64,000 nucleotides of DNA from Mariniblastus sp. GTDB taxonomy: Bacteria > Planctomycetota > Planctomycetia > Pirellulales > Pirellulaceae. The DNA is taken from positions 1 through 64,000 of the forward strand of contig JAQXDZ010000036.1 of the NCBI GenBank assembly GCA_029251085.1, written 5' to 3'. A program made the translations under genes and the position numbers. This document shows positions 9,187 through 17,727 of the stretch, piece after piece (the stretch's first letter is position 1; the number at the start of each line of letters is the position of its first letter). The notes beneath the pieces are model-generated. The model had not been told where the DNA came from. It saw only the letters and a list, made by a program, of their open reading frames with translations, and did not search any database.

Positions 9187-9540
9187 AATTTCTCCCTTCC
9201 AACTCCGAATCTAATCGGAAACTATTTCAGTAACCGCCTAAACTTAGGTTTTTAGACTGCCACGAGGATCGACTGCAGTTATCAATGGAGAAAGTTTTAG
9301 ACGCTTGCCCCACTTTGAAAGCGATTGTAGGGATATTTCAGGTCGAAAATGCCAGTTTCACGGCACAGCGAATAACAAAAACAGAATGACATTTTTGCCT
9401 GTGATAACCAAAGCAATCTTCTTTCATTCTGCCAATGCCGTTTCCAGACTGGAAAAATTCAAAGATTAGTAAAAACTATTACAGGAAACCCAGCATTTCC
9501 TATAGTTCCATATGGATTTCACCGAAATTTACATTACGAC
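9187..9540. other. Intergenic stretch, no gene seen
   Basis: About 350 AT-rich bases between the small membrane peptide and the tRNA promoter region. I find no coding frame with a credible start and no strong hairpin. Confidence 0.5.
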
Positions 9541-9569
9541 TTGCAAACGACGTGGATTAAGGATAATTT
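9541..9569 (+). promoter_or_regulatory. Candidate sigma-70 promoter for tRNA-Asp
   Basis: TTGCAA at 9541-9546 and ATAATT/TAATTT at 9563-9569 are spaced 16-17 bases and lie about 33 bases before the tRNA. Match is partial, so this is a weak call. Confidence 0.35.
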
Positions 9570-9601
9570 TCTATTTCACAAGTGCTCGTCAGAGTGTTTC
9601 A

Positions 9602-9675
9602 GGCGCTGTAGCTCAATTGGTTAGAGTCCCGGACTGTCGATCCGGAGGTTGCGGGTTCGAGTCCCGTCAGCGTCG
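9602..9675 (+). tRNA. tRNA-Asp (anticodon GTC)
   Basis: A full cloverleaf can be drawn: acceptor GGCGCTG pairs with CAGCGTC (one G-T pair), D arm GCTCAATTGGTTAGAGT, anticodon stem CCGGA/TCCGG with loop CTGTCGA giving anticodon GTC, and T arm GCGGG-TTCGAGT-CCCGT. The CCA end is not encoded. An intrinsic terminator follows eight bases later, so the gene is a single-tRNA transcription unit. Confidence 0.97.
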
Positions 9676-9682
9676 CTAAACT

Positions 9683-9712
9683 GCCTTGGTAATTTTTGCC
9701 AAGGCTTTTTTT
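9683..9712 (+). terminator. Intrinsic terminator after tRNA-Asp
   Basis: GCCTTGG (9683-9689) pairs with CCAAGGC (9699-9705) and is followed by seven T residues. Confidence 0.9.
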
Positions 9713-9834
9713 ATGCGCCATTGGGGAAACATCTCCCGAACGGATCTTCACCGCAGAGGCATCTTGCCACAAAGCGATACCTTCTGAGTTGAGTATTTGA
9801 TCTAATAACCTTGCGATCTCATTTTACATGATGG

Positions 9835-9876
9835 ACGAAGCCTCTGGCGTGCCGTACAATCCGGCGTCGGCTTCGT
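9835..9876. repeat. Long imperfect hairpin in an intergenic region
   Basis: ACGAAGCC (9835-9842) pairs with GGCTTCGT (9869-9876); GCCG and CGGC inside extend the structure. No T-run follows. It lies in the otherwise empty stretch 9713-10090 before the zinc-ribbon gene and could be a structured leader. Confidence 0.35.
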
Positions 9877-10009
9877 TACAGGTTGCAATCGGATCACAGG
9901 AGGGTCGATGCGATTGCGTCCGTGAGAGATGTCTCAAACATCCCCCGATTCCTTAATCAGCGACTGACGACCACGGCCGAACGTTCGCTTGCTTGTTCAC
10001 TCAAACTGA

Positions 10010-10035
10010 AACTTTGTCCAGTAACTTTGTCCAGT
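10010..10035 (+). repeat. 13-bp perfect tandem repeat
   Basis: AACTTTGTCCAGT occurs twice back to back at 10010-10022 and 10023-10035, 56 bases before the zinc-ribbon gene. Function unknown; it may simply be a slippage product. Confidence 0.6.
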
Positions 10036-10090
10036 TGTACTGAGCTTCTTGCGAGACCGAAAAAACTTTCCAGTTTGTCAGGAAAACGGC

Positions 10091-10426
10091 ATGGCAAACG
10101 CCCGAACTCGTTTACGAAAAGGCGGCAAGATGACGAATGGAACTCGGACCTTTGAATACGCGATTCGAAAATCAAAATCGTGCCCCGTCTGCGGAGAATC
10201 ATCCTACTCCAAGGATGGAATCCACCCTCAATGTGCTGTCCAGTTAGCCGACGAATCTCGAAAAGAGCAATTGCACGCGGCACGCAAAGCAAGCCAAGCT
10301 GGCGAGCCAAAACAAAAATCTTGGAACAAGCAATGTCCGCAATGCAAATCTCAATTGCACGTTAGAAGAAAAGAGTGTGACTGCGGCCACGTTTTCCGTC
10401 AAACCAAAAGTCCATCGAAAGGGTAA
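10091..10426 (+). CDS. Zinc-ribbon protein upstream of floA
   Basis: A 111-residue basic protein with two probable zinc sites: CPVC plus H-x2-C near residues 40-61, and CPQC plus CDC near residues 83-102. Between them is a lysine/arginine-rich helix. The start ATG 10091 has AGGAAA nine bases upstream; the longer frame from 10049 lacks such a site, and ATG 10130 is an alternative. It ends only three bases before the GTG start of floA, so the two are almost certainly cotranscribed and translationally coupled. FloA usually travels with an NfeD-type protein; here this zinc-ribbon protein takes that place. I do not recognise a named family; a role linked to flotillin membrane domains is inference from position only. 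Confidence 0.65.
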   Translation: MANARTRLRKGGKMTNGTRTFEYAIRKSKSCPVCGESSYSKDGIHPQCAVQLADESRKEQLHAARKASQAGEPKQKSWNKQCPQCKSQLHVRRKECDCGHVFRQTKSPSKG

Positions 10427-10429
10427 AGC

Positions 10430-11407
10430 GTGCCACCGATCTTGCCAATTTTGCTTTGGACTGGAACCGCGATCGGTGGCTTGTTCTTGCTCATCGTTTT
10501 TTTCGCGTTCTTAAATTTCGGAGCCCTTTGGTTTCGAGCATTGACGTCCGGTGCGCCAGTAAAAATGGTTCATCTGATTGCAATGCAACTCCGTCGTGTC
10601 GATGCGGCCAAGGTTATCAATGCAAAAATCATGGCACATCAGGCAGGTATCCAATCAAATGAAAAGTCGGGAATCGAGACCCAAAATCTCGAAGCTCATT
10701 ATCTCGCAGGCGGCGACATCGACCGTGTGACGCAAGCGATCATTGCGGCTGAACGTGCAAATATCGATCTTGATTTCGACCGTGCCGCGGCAATTGATCT
10801 GGCGGGCCGCGATGTACTAGAGGCTGTCAAAACAAGCGTCTACCCACGGGTCATTGAATGTCCTGATCGAAGCTTCACCGATAAATCGACTCTGAGTGCA
10901 ATCTCAAAAGATGGGATTGAGCTTCGCGTGCGAGCGCGAGTCACGGTTCGAACCAATCTCGATCAGTTAATTGGTGGAGCGACCGAAGAAACCATCATCG
11001 CTAGAGTAGGGGAGGGGATCATCACCTCAATCGGCTCTTCGACTGATTATTTACAAGTCATGGAAACGCCCGATCGTATTTCGAAAGCCGTGCTCGATCG
11101 CGCTCTCGATAGTAACACAGCATTTGAAATTGTCTCGATCGACATCGCAGATATCGATATTGGAGACAACATCGGCGCCCGCCTCCAAGCTGACCAGGCC
11201 GAAGCCGATACGCGTGTTGCTCAAGCGCTCGCTGAAAAAAGACGAGCCGAAGCCGTCGCAGTCGAGCAGGAGAACAGAGCGAAAGTGGTCGCCAATCGAG
11301 CAATTCTTGTGGCCGCCGAAGCCACCGTGCCGCTGGCAATGGCAGAAGCGTTCAAAGAAGGCAATATTGCCAGCCTCGATCCAGAGTCAGAGGACTACGG
11401 CAAGTAA
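10430..11407 (+). CDS. floA: Flotillin-like protein FloA
   Basis: Bacterial flotillins organise liquid-ordered membrane microdomains and stabilise signalling and secretion complexes there. The 325-residue chain has an N-terminal membrane segment (about residues 4-30), the SPFH/PHB core ([51 protein letters not shown]) and a C-terminal Ala/Glu/Arg-rich coiled region ([23 protein letters not shown]...), all typical of the UPF0365/FloA family, as is the length. It starts with GTG at 10430, three bases after the zinc-ribbon gene. No nfeD gene adjoins it. It converges with sufE downstream. Confidence 0.94.
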   Translation: MPPILPILLWTGTAIGGLFLLIVFFAFLNFGALWFRALTSGAPVKMVHLIAMQLRRVDAAKVINAKIMAHQAGIQSNEKSGIETQNLEAHYLAGGDIDRVTQAIIAAERANIDLDFDRAAAIDLAGRDVLEAVKTSVYPRVIECPDRSFTDKSTLSAISKDGIELRVRARVTVRTNLDQLIGGATEETIIARVGEGIITSIGSSTDYLQVMETPDRISKAVLDRALDSNTAFEIVSIDIADIDIGDNIGARLQADQAEADTRVAQALAEKRRAEAVAVEQENRAKVVANRAILVAAEATVPLAMAEAFKEGNIASLDPESEDYGK

Positions 11408-11452
11408 GCGACGCCGCGATTGCCCCATTGCTGGCAACAACACTTTCCTCGC

Positions 11453-11893
11453 CTAATTTGGCGGCGCACTGGAATAGGCCGCTGCCAACCCCTTCAAACG
11501 TTTGATCATCGAAAACAGACCGTTCCGCCGCTGGGGACTCAGATGCTGATCTAGCCCCAGTTGTTTCAAGAACTCTCCGACGTTCGAATCAACAATCTCA
11601 GCCGACGTCTGGCGGGAATAAAAGGCCAGTAAAATGACGATCAACCCTTTGACAATAATCGAGTCGCTGTCCGCCTGAATTGCCATTGGCTGGTCGACCC
11701 CGCCTGGAAGTGCTGTTACCAGCCAAACGGTGCTCATACAGCCTTCAACGATATTTTCTTCGGTTTGTAATTCGACCGGTAACGAAGGAAGCTCCCTCCC
11801 CAAATCGATCATAAAATCGTAACGCTCATCCCATTCCGGAAGTTCCTCGAAAGTCTCGACTAATTCTTCCATGCTGGGTGGGAAATCCGACAT
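11453..11893 (-). CDS. sufE: Cysteine desulfuration protein SufE
   Basis: SufE accepts persulfide sulfur from the cysteine desulfurase SufS and passes it to the SufBCD scaffold for Fe-S cluster assembly. The acceptor Cys lies in the family motif EGCMSTVWL at about residues 50-58; the N-terminal helix MSDFPPSMEELVETFEELPEWDERYDFMIDLGRELP and C-terminal QLGLDQHLSPQRRNGL region are also typical. Length is 146 residues, normal for the family. The rest of the suf operon is not in this window. It is 231 bases downstream of parA on the same strand, with its ATG at 11893. Confidence 0.94.
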   Translation of the reverse strand: MSDFPPSMEELVETFEELPEWDERYDFMIDLGRELPSLPVELQTEENIVEGCMSTVWLVTALPGGVDQPMAIQADSDSIIVKGLIVILLAFYSRQTSAEIVDSNVGEFLKQLGLDQHLSPQRRNGLFSMIKRLKGLAAAYSSAPPN

Positions 11894-12124
11894 ATTAACG
11901 ATCCAAAAATAGGGCTGTAAAACTCGCCGTTATGCTAACAAGCATTTTTAAAAGAGCGACCCGTGTTCGCCTAAAACCGCGTTTTTTTGCCACGCGTTAA
12001 CTGCTCGCCAGCGAGGTTCTGGCTCGGCTTTCCGCAGTTCGAGCACCCCAACTCCAGCCGTTGCCTCCAATACGCCCGTTACACGATAAAATATCGGCAA
12101 GGCCGGGGCGAAGGAACGAAAAGA

Positions 12125-13006
12125 CTAATAATGGAAGTGATTTTCAGGAGCGTAAAACGGATCAGGCGCCAGCGACGGTTCGTCAGCCGGTATCTCGGCG
12201 GCCAACGTTTGCATCGCGGCCGTCTGCTGAATAACCTCTTGCGCTAAACTTCGATAATCCTGAGCACCATTGGAATCGTTCGAGTACTGGAAAATTGACT
12301 GGCCGTAACTCGGCGCCTCCGCCAATCGAATGTTTCGCCTGATTCTCGTATCAAAACTATAAGCGTTGGACCAAATTGAATCAGTCAGTCGCTGATCCTC
12401 AAAGAACAGCTCGACATCCTCTACAACTTCATTGGCTAATCTCGTCCCAGTGTCAAACATGCAATACACCACGCTAGTCAACTGCAACACTGGGTTCAAA
12501 CGGCGTCCGACCAGTTCGATCGTTCGTAATAATTTACTCAATCCATGAAGTGCGAGGAAATGTGGCTGCAGTGGAAGGAAAACTTCATCCACCGTCGTTA
12601 ACGCATTAAGCGTCAAAATCCCCAAAGAAGGGGGGCAGTCAAAAATGATGTAATCGAACCGCTCGCTGACTTCTGCCATCCGGTCACGCAAGATGATCTC
12701 GCGGCCAACGGCGCCGGCTAACTCCATCTCAGCAGCGGCAAGATCAATGTGCGCTGGACTCAACCAAAGATTGTCGTCCACCAAATGCCGCACTTCATCC
12801 AACCCAACATCGGCAGTCAAAACGTCGTATACCGAAAGATAGTCCTCCTCCATTCCGAAACCGAGATGAAGAGACGCATGGGCTTGCGGATCCAAATCAA
12901 TCAGCCAGACTCGATTGCCCGCTTCAGCCAGCGCAGCACTTAAATTAACGGCGGTCGTTGTTTTTCCAACACCACCTTTTTGATTGATGACCGCAATACT
13001 TCGCAT
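12125..13006 (-). CDS. parA: ParA/Soj-family ATPase
   Basis: Deviant Walker-A ATPase of the ParA/MinD class, which forms DNA- or membrane-bound dimers to position chromosomes or large protein complexes. The N-terminus MRSIAVINQKGGVGKTTTAVNLSAALAEAG has the deviant P-loop KGGVGKT with both lysines; DLDPQAHASLHLG is the A' motif and FDCPPSLGILTLNAL the Walker B region. Length 293 residues with a 40-residue acidic, proline-rich tail beyond the core. No parB gene lies next to it, so it may be an orphan ParA serving another cargo. It is divergent from the N-formylglutamate amidohydrolase gene. Confidence 0.92.
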   Translation of the reverse strand: MRSIAVINQKGGVGKTTTAVNLSAALAEAGNRVWLIDLDPQAHASLHLGFGMEEDYLSVYDVLTADVGLDEVRHLVDDNLWLSPAHIDLAAAEMELAGAVGREIILRDRMAEVSERFDYIIFDCPPSLGILTLNALTTVDEVFLPLQPHFLALHGLSKLLRTIELVGRRLNPVLQLTSVVYCMFDTGTRLANEVVEDVELFFEDQRLTDSIWSNAYSFDTRIRRNIRLAEAPSYGQSIFQYSNDSNGAQDYRSLAQEVIQQTAAMQTLAAEIPADEPSLAPDPFYAPENHFHY

Positions 13007-13165
13007 CGTGGAAACTCCTTTTTCCTCGGGCTTTTACTCGGCAAGAGTTCGAAAGTATACGGCGAAACGGTTGCCTGCTCCAAGTCGAATCCGGTTTGAG
13101 CTATGCTAGCGTTTAGTTGCGTCCGCGATTTCCCCAAAAAATTTCAGCTAACAAAACGAATTCTC

Positions 13166-13972
13166 ATGAAACTTTTTCGATTTCAAAAAGGCTATTCTCC
13201 TTTTGTGATCAGCAATCCGCATAGCGGCGTGTTCATTCCGCCTGAAATTGCCGAAAAAATGACCGATGAAGGCCTCAGGAAGACCGATACGGATTGGCAT
13301 CTAACACGACTTTACGATCTCCCCGCGATCGAAAGTGGAGCTATGATCTCCGCAAACACTTCACGTTACGTCGCAGATCTCAACCGATCTGCGGATGATC
13401 AAGCCCTTTACCCCGGACAGGTTTCGACAGGCATTTGCCCCAACTTCACCTTCCGAGGCGATGCAATTTACCAATCCGGCGAGGAGCCTAGTGAGACCGA
13501 AAGGAAGAACCGTATTGAACATTACTGGCAACCCTACCACACTCAGCTAGAAGCGGAACTGAAACGGCTGATTGAAAAGTTTGGCTTCGTGGTTCTGCTC
13601 GATGTCCATTCAATCAAACAACGAGTCCCAAGGTTATTTGAGGGGGATCTACCTGACTTCAATTTCGGCACGAACCATGGAAAATCTTGCGGCGCGGCAT
13701 TTCAGGAACTAATCGAAGAATTTGCCGAGACCATTAGTGACTATTCACATGTCGTTAACGAGCGCTTCGTCGGCGGCTACATCACTCGGCATTACGGGGC
13801 GATGGAGAACGTTCACGCAGTCCAACTGGAACTGAATCGCTCAACTTACATGGACGAGGGAACGCTCGAATGGGATTTTGACAAATCGGTTGATGTCATT
13901 CCCGTTATCGAAAGGTTCGTCGTTTCACTTATGAAATGGGCAGAAAACCATCCAGGCAAAATAACTCGGTAA
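13166..13972 (+). CDS. N-formylglutamate amidohydrolase
   Basis: Hydrolyses N-formyl-L-glutamate to glutamate and formate, the last step of one histidine breakdown route; some family members deformylate other N-formyl amino acids. The chain opens with the family signature SPFVISNPHSGVFIPPEI, followed by DTDWHLTRLYDLP and ADLNRSADDQALYPGQ, and later VVLLDVHSIKQRVPR with the metal-binding His and GYITRHYGAMENVHAVQLELNRSTYMDE. The frame is open from 13103, but ATG 13166 starts right at the conserved core (MKLFRFQKGYSPF) and is preferred; it gives 268 residues. No other hut genes are adjacent, so physiological role is inferred from family alone. Confidence 0.88.
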   Translation: MKLFRFQKGYSPFVISNPHSGVFIPPEIAEKMTDEGLRKTDTDWHLTRLYDLPAIESGAMISANTSRYVADLNRSADDQALYPGQVSTGICPNFTFRGDAIYQSGEEPSETERKNRIEHYWQPYHTQLEAELKRLIEKFGFVVLLDVHSIKQRVPRLFEGDLPDFNFGTNHGKSCGAAFQELIEEFAETISDYSHVVNERFVGGYITRHYGAMENVHAVQLELNRSTYMDEGTLEWDFDKSVDVIPVIERFVVSLMKWAENHPGKITR

Positions 13973-14058
13973 GCCTACCCACCGGTATGCCCATTAAAAC
14001 AAACGGTGAGCCCCCGGCTGCCCTCGTTACTAGGAAATCCGGCAGGCGACGTAAGCAA

Positions 14059-14763
14059 CTAACCAGCAAGCCAATTCGACCAGTCGATTTCGCTACGCTC
14101 AGCTTGTTGTGTGAGTTGCGTCTTTTTCATTAACCCTGAGAGATGTTCCCAGCGATGAGCGATGTAGTCAAAACGTCCGGCTAATTCGAATTTCAGAGCT
14201 TTACATGCTGCCAGCACATCACCTTCGTTTTCGGGATGTTCAAGCAACGTCTCGATCGCGACTCGCACTGCGTCATAGCTTTTAACGATGTCCGATTGTA
14301 GCTTCATCAGGTGCAGTTGCTGACAGCTAACCTGAGACATTTGCTGAGAAAGATGCTGAACCCTCATTTCATAATCTTTTTCCTGTATCTCGGTCGCCGT
14401 CTCCCACTCGCTGATTCTGCGTTCGAGTAGTTCTTCATTTTGATAAAGCTCGTCTTCCTTTAACGAGAGCCGCTCGGCAAGCTGCTGAATCTGACTTGCG
14501 GACTCAACCACCGACTCAAGAATACTTGCGTCGTTCGCAGAATAATTCGGAGTTGTGCTGGGATCGATTCGAATTGAGACCAACTCATCTCCACCTTCGG
14601 CACTCCAATCACTTAATTCAGCTTGCTCGATAGCCTCAGGAATTTCTTTTTTGAAATTACTTTGAGCGAGATCGAATCCATGCCGCGCACAGATGGTTTG
14701 TAGGATCGTTTTTGGATTCGTCTCGGGCCGAGGCGGATTTTGGGCTGAATTCATTGATTTCAC
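14059..14763 (-). CDS. Coiled-coil protein of unknown function
   Basis: A 234-residue hydrophilic protein without signal peptide or membrane segment. Residues about 75-150 have the heptad pattern and charge density of a coiled coil (SQIQQLAERLSLKEDELYQNEELLERRISEWE and following), and the C-terminal 80 residues are helical with several Trp (HRWEHLSGLMKK, SEIDWSNWLAG). The N-terminal 70 residues are acidic and look disordered. I do not recognise a family. It is transcribed towards the amidohydrolase gene (convergent) and away from groES. A cytoplasmic scaffold role is only a guess. Confidence 0.65.
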   Translation of the reverse strand: MKSMNSAQNPPRPETNPKTILQTICARHGFDLAQSNFKKEIPEAIEQAELSDWSAEGGDELVSIRIDPSTTPNYSANDASILESVVESASQIQQLAERLSLKEDELYQNEELLERRISEWETATEIQEKDYEMRVQHLSQQMSQVSCQQLHLMKLQSDIVKSYDAVRVAIETLLEHPENEGDVLAACKALKFELAGRFDYIAHRWEHLSGLMKKTQLTQQAERSEIDWSNWLAG

Positions 14764-15025
14764 ACCGCTGTTCTAAGAGGAACAAAAAAGCTTCTATCTC
14801 AGTTTTCGGCATTTTCGCCTTAAAACGGTGGAAACAACGCCCGAAGTGGCTTCCAACGATTGTGCAGACTTTACGGCCTTGAAAAGCTGGAAAACGCAAC
14901 GAAAACCCTGCAAAACACCACCACTTTGCTCCGCTTCGCCCAATTTAACACGATCTCTGGATTCTCAATTTCGATTTCCAGATATCGGCTTGAACCCCAG
15001 AACCGCTCATGGAACAATGTTGAGC
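14764..15025. other. Intergenic region upstream of groES
   Basis: About 260 bases with no convincing gene. The heat-shock CIRCE element was looked for and not found. Confidence 0.5.
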
Positions 15026-15057
15026 TTGGGTGACACCCAACTTTTGAAAGGTGTCAC
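15026..15057. promoter_or_regulatory. Two overlapping dyads before groES
   Basis: TTGGGTG-A-CACCCAA (15026-15040) is a perfect inverted repeat. Its inner part GTGACACC (15030-15037) also pairs perfectly with GGTGTCAC (15050-15057) across twelve bases. The two pairings exclude each other. They lie 31-62 bases before the groES ATG, the position of an operator or of an RNA switch in the leader. Confidence 0.5.
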
Positions 15058-15087
15058 ATTCTTGCTCGACACTCGCGGATTTTTTTT

Positions 15088-15375
15088 ATGAGAATTGAAC
15101 CTCTAGACGACAAAGTGGTTGTTAAACGTACTGAAGCTGATGAAACAACTGCCGGTGGAATTGTCTTACCAGATGCCGCCCGTGAAAAACCACAAGAAGG
15201 TCGCATTTTATCCGTCGGGAACGGAAGGCTGATGGTCGATGGAAGTCGCTCGGATCTCCAAGTCAGCGAAGGAGATCGCGTTCTATTTTCAAGCTACGCG
15301 GGTACCGAAATCGAGGTAGATGGCGGACAGTTGCTGATCATGAATGAGACCGACATCCTTGCCGTTTTAGAGTAA
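15088..15375 (+). CDS. groES: Co-chaperonin GroES
   Basis: Heptameric lid of the GroEL folding chamber. The 95-residue chain shows the family signature PLDDKVVVKRTEADETTAGGIVLPDAAREKPQEGRI, including the mobile loop (about residues 17-32) that contacts GroEL, and ends with the ETDILAVLE strand. No groEL follows: the next gene, 180 bases on, encodes an unrelated lipoprotein. Planctomycetes often hold several groES/groEL copies at different loci, so this may be one of a set. The ATG at 15088 is preceded by a T-run with no clear Shine-Dalgarno sequence, which together with the overlapping dyads upstream hints at leader-based control. Confidence 0.96.
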   Translation: MRIEPLDDKVVVKRTEADETTAGGIVLPDAAREKPQEGRILSVGNGRLMVDGSRSDLQVSEGDRVLFSSYAGTEIEVDGGQLLIMNETDILAVLE

Positions 15376-15556
15376 CCGGCAATGATACCTTTGACGGACC
15401 GTGTGTTTGAAATTCCGCGGCACAGTTGAAGCTGAATGAATGTACTCAAATTTTGATCAAGCACTGGTTCTCTTGCAGACTCTTGCTTGACTACCTCGCA
15501 CGGTATACCGGCAGACAGGTCCTGTCTTGCCGTGCAAACCAAGTCAGGAACGAACC

Positions 15557-16957
15557 ATGTTGCCACGCGTCAATCTTGCCCCCATGACACTGTTAACCAC
15601 CTGCATCCTGGCACTGCTATGTCTTAGTTTAGGCTGCTCAAAAACCGATCACGAAGAACCGATTCAAGTCTCCGAGTCCTCGACTCCTCCAACCTCGCCA
15701 CAGACTCCCCCAAGCCCGGACACTGCCGTGGGGGCCCCGGTAAAAGTGGATGACTCCCCCGTTTCCGCAACGCCGCCACCCCAAAACACTCAGGCTCCCA
15801 ATACGAAAACTCCACCTGCAAAACTCCCCCTCCAGCAACCAACCAAAACCCAACAACCTCAAACGTCGCAAGCGACTTCCCCCGCAACCGATGAAACTGT
15901 CGAACTGCTCTTTCAAAAAACATCAAAAGCGGGAACCACCTTCCTGCTGGAAAAAGGCCAAGCTCCTGATGGTTCTTTTAGCAAGCAACTCAGTCCCGCC
16001 GTGACCGCGCTTTGCACCAGTGCTCTACTCGAGCACGGAGTTCCTCAAACCGACCCAAAAATTCAAAAAGCACTCGCGTTTCTCAAAACACAAATCCGCC
16101 CCGATGGCGGAATTTATGGAAAGGGAAGCAACCTCCGGAATTACGAAACAAGTGTTTCCCTCATGTGCTTCAATCGCGTCAACAAAGACGGAAACTACGA
16201 CGAGACAATTCAAAAAGCAATCGCATTCCTCAAAGGCCTGCAATGGGATGAAGCGGAGGGATACGACCTCAACAGCACGTTCTATGGAGGCCAAGGATAT
16301 GGAACGCATAAACGACCCGACGCATCCAACACTTCCTATTTCCTCGATGCCCTGAAAGCCGTCGCAGAGGATCCGCAAAGTGAAGCCTTTCAAAAAGCGG
16401 CGACCTTCATGTCCCGGTGTCAAAATTTATCAACGCCTCACAATACAGCGGAATGGGTTGGCAAAGCATCCATTGATGACGAAGGCGGTTTCATTTACAC
16501 CGCCGTTGGAAAGGGAGAATCGAAGGCGGGAGAAACGCCCGAAGGTGGATTGCGAAGCTACGCTTCGATGACTTACGCCGGTTTAAAAAGCCTCCTTTAT
16601 TCCGGCGTCGATCAAGACGACATCCGAGTTCAGGCGGCGAAGGACTGGATTGGAAGACACTACGACTTAACCAGTAACCCCGGCATGGGACAGCAAGGGC
16701 TGTTCTACTATTACCATATCTTTGCCAAAACACTCGCAGCTACCGGCGACCGATTCGTTTTAACCGAAGATCAAAAAAAGCAAGACTGGCAAGCCGACCT
16801 GACACGTCGCCTGTCTGAACTCCAACGGAATGACGGCTCATGGACTAACCCTGCTGATCGCTGGTTTGAGGGAGACCCCAATCTCGTAACCGCCTACGCA
16901 ATGCTGGCACTCAAATACTGCGACCCTAATTCTCTCGCCAAAGTCGAAAATGAGTGA
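15557..16957 (+). CDS. Lipoprotein with prenyltransferase/squalene-oxidase-type repeats
   Basis: The 466-residue chain has a lipoprotein signal (hydrophobic TLLTTCILALLCLSLG, lipobox Cys at residue 27), then a Pro/Thr/Gln-rich low-complexity linker (about residues 30-115) and an alpha-helical domain with repeated FLKTQ-x-PDGG / FLKGLQ / ELQRNDGSW motifs. These QW-like repeats are those of alpha/alpha-toroid proteins such as squalene cyclases and prenyltransferases; many planctomycete secreted proteins share them without known enzyme activity. The DxDD catalytic motif of squalene-hopene cyclases is not seen, so cyclase activity should not be assumed. ATG 15557 has a CAGGAA before it and is preferred over the longer frame at 15527. 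It overlaps cutC by eight bases. Confidence 0.8.
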   Translation: MLPRVNLAPMTLLTTCILALLCLSLGCSKTDHEEPIQVSESSTPPTSPQTPPSPDTAVGAPVKVDDSPVSATPPPQNTQAPNTKTPPAKLPLQQPTKTQQPQTSQATSPATDETVELLFQKTSKAGTTFLLEKGQAPDGSFSKQLSPAVTALCTSALLEHGVPQTDPKIQKALAFLKTQIRPDGGIYGKGSNLRNYETSVSLMCFNRVNKDGNYDETIQKAIAFLKGLQWDEAEGYDLNSTFYGGQGYGTHKRPDASNTSYFLDALKAVAEDPQSEAFQKAATFMSRCQNLSTPHNTAEWVGKASIDDEGGFIYTAVGKGESKAGETPEGGLRSYASMTYAGLKSLLYSGVDQDDIRVQAAKDWIGRHYDLTSNPGMGQQGLFYYYHIFAKTLAATGDRFVLTEDQKKQDWQADLTRRLSELQRNDGSWTNPADRWFEGDPNLVTAYAMLALKYCDPNSLAKVENE

Positions 16958-17660
16958 TGCCCCCCAAGCCTCTCGAGGATTTCAGATCGAAGTCTGCTGT
17001 GGCTCACTCGAGGCCGCCCGCACCGCTCAAATTGCCGGTGCGGACCGAATTGAACTGAACTCTGCGTTGGAACTCGATGGCCTTACACCGTCGGCTGGAC
17101 TGCTCGAATTGGTAGTGAATTCGATTCAAATTCCAATTATTGCGATGGCTCGCCCCCGGGCTGGGAACTTCAATTATTCTGATTTCGAGTGGCAAACCCT
17201 AGTCCACGACGCAAAATGGCTGCTCAACCAAGGTGTCGCCGGGCTCGCCTTCGGCTGCCTCGATGAAAACAATGACATAGCATTAGATCGATGCAAGGAA
17301 ATGCGTTCGCTCACGACCGGCAAAAAACTAGTGTTCCACAAGGCTTTTGACGACGTTCGAGACCCCCGGAAAAGCCTTGAGCAACTGGTTGAGGTCGGTA
17401 TTGACCGCGTAATGACCAGCGGCCACCGGCCAACAGCACTGGACGGACTTACCAACATTACTTCAGCTCACAGACAGGCTGAACAGAGGATCGAAATCCT
17501 GCCGGCAGGCGGAATTAACGCCCAAAACGCGAAAAAAATCGCCCAAACCTCCGGGTGCCGCCAGCTTCACGGAAGCTTTTCATCCGGTAAATGTGGCAAT
17601 TTACGACTTGAGATTGAACAAACCATCTCTGAGTTGACGAACCTATCATTTCACCATTAA
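16950..17660 (+). CDS. cutC: Copper homeostasis protein CutC
   Basis: TIM-barrel protein of the CutC family, linked to copper tolerance in E. coli although its biochemical role remains debated. The 236-residue chain shows FQIEVCCGSLEAARTAQIAGADRIELNSAL at the start, IPIIAMARPRAGNFNYSDFE, GLAFGCLDENNDIALDR, FHKAFDDVRDP and RVMTSGHRPTALDG, all characteristic. The ATG at 16950 overlaps the end of the upstream lipoprotein gene by eight bases (ATGAGTGA), so the two are translationally coupled. No copper ATPase or other metal gene is adjacent. Confidence 0.92.
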   Translation: MSDAPQASRGFQIEVCCGSLEAARTAQIAGADRIELNSALELDGLTPSAGLLELVVNSIQIPIIAMARPRAGNFNYSDFEWQTLVHDAKWLLNQGVAGLAFGCLDENNDIALDRCKEMRSLTTGKKLVFHKAFDDVRDPRKSLEQLVEVGIDRVMTSGHRPTALDGLTNITSAHRQAEQRIEILPAGGINAQNAKKIAQTSGCRQLHGSFSSGKCGNLRLEIEQTISELTNLSFHH

Positions 17661-17727
17661 GCCTTGACAATAGGCAGGAAATGACGGAAACTCCTCGATT
17701 CACTAATTCGAGAAAGCGGCGAGAAAA

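Noticed and set aside
9883-10155. Open frame of 90 codons overlapping the zinc-ribbon gene
   Set aside because: Different frame from the gene with the better start signal, basic and repetitive; treated as a shadow.
10430-10662. Small frame overlapping the start of floA in another phase
   Set aside because: floA is certain by its SPFH domain; the other frame is a shadow.
14764-15087. Possible CIRCE heat-shock element before groES
   Set aside because: The consensus TTAGCACTC-N9-GAGTGCTAA is absent; only unrelated dyads are present.
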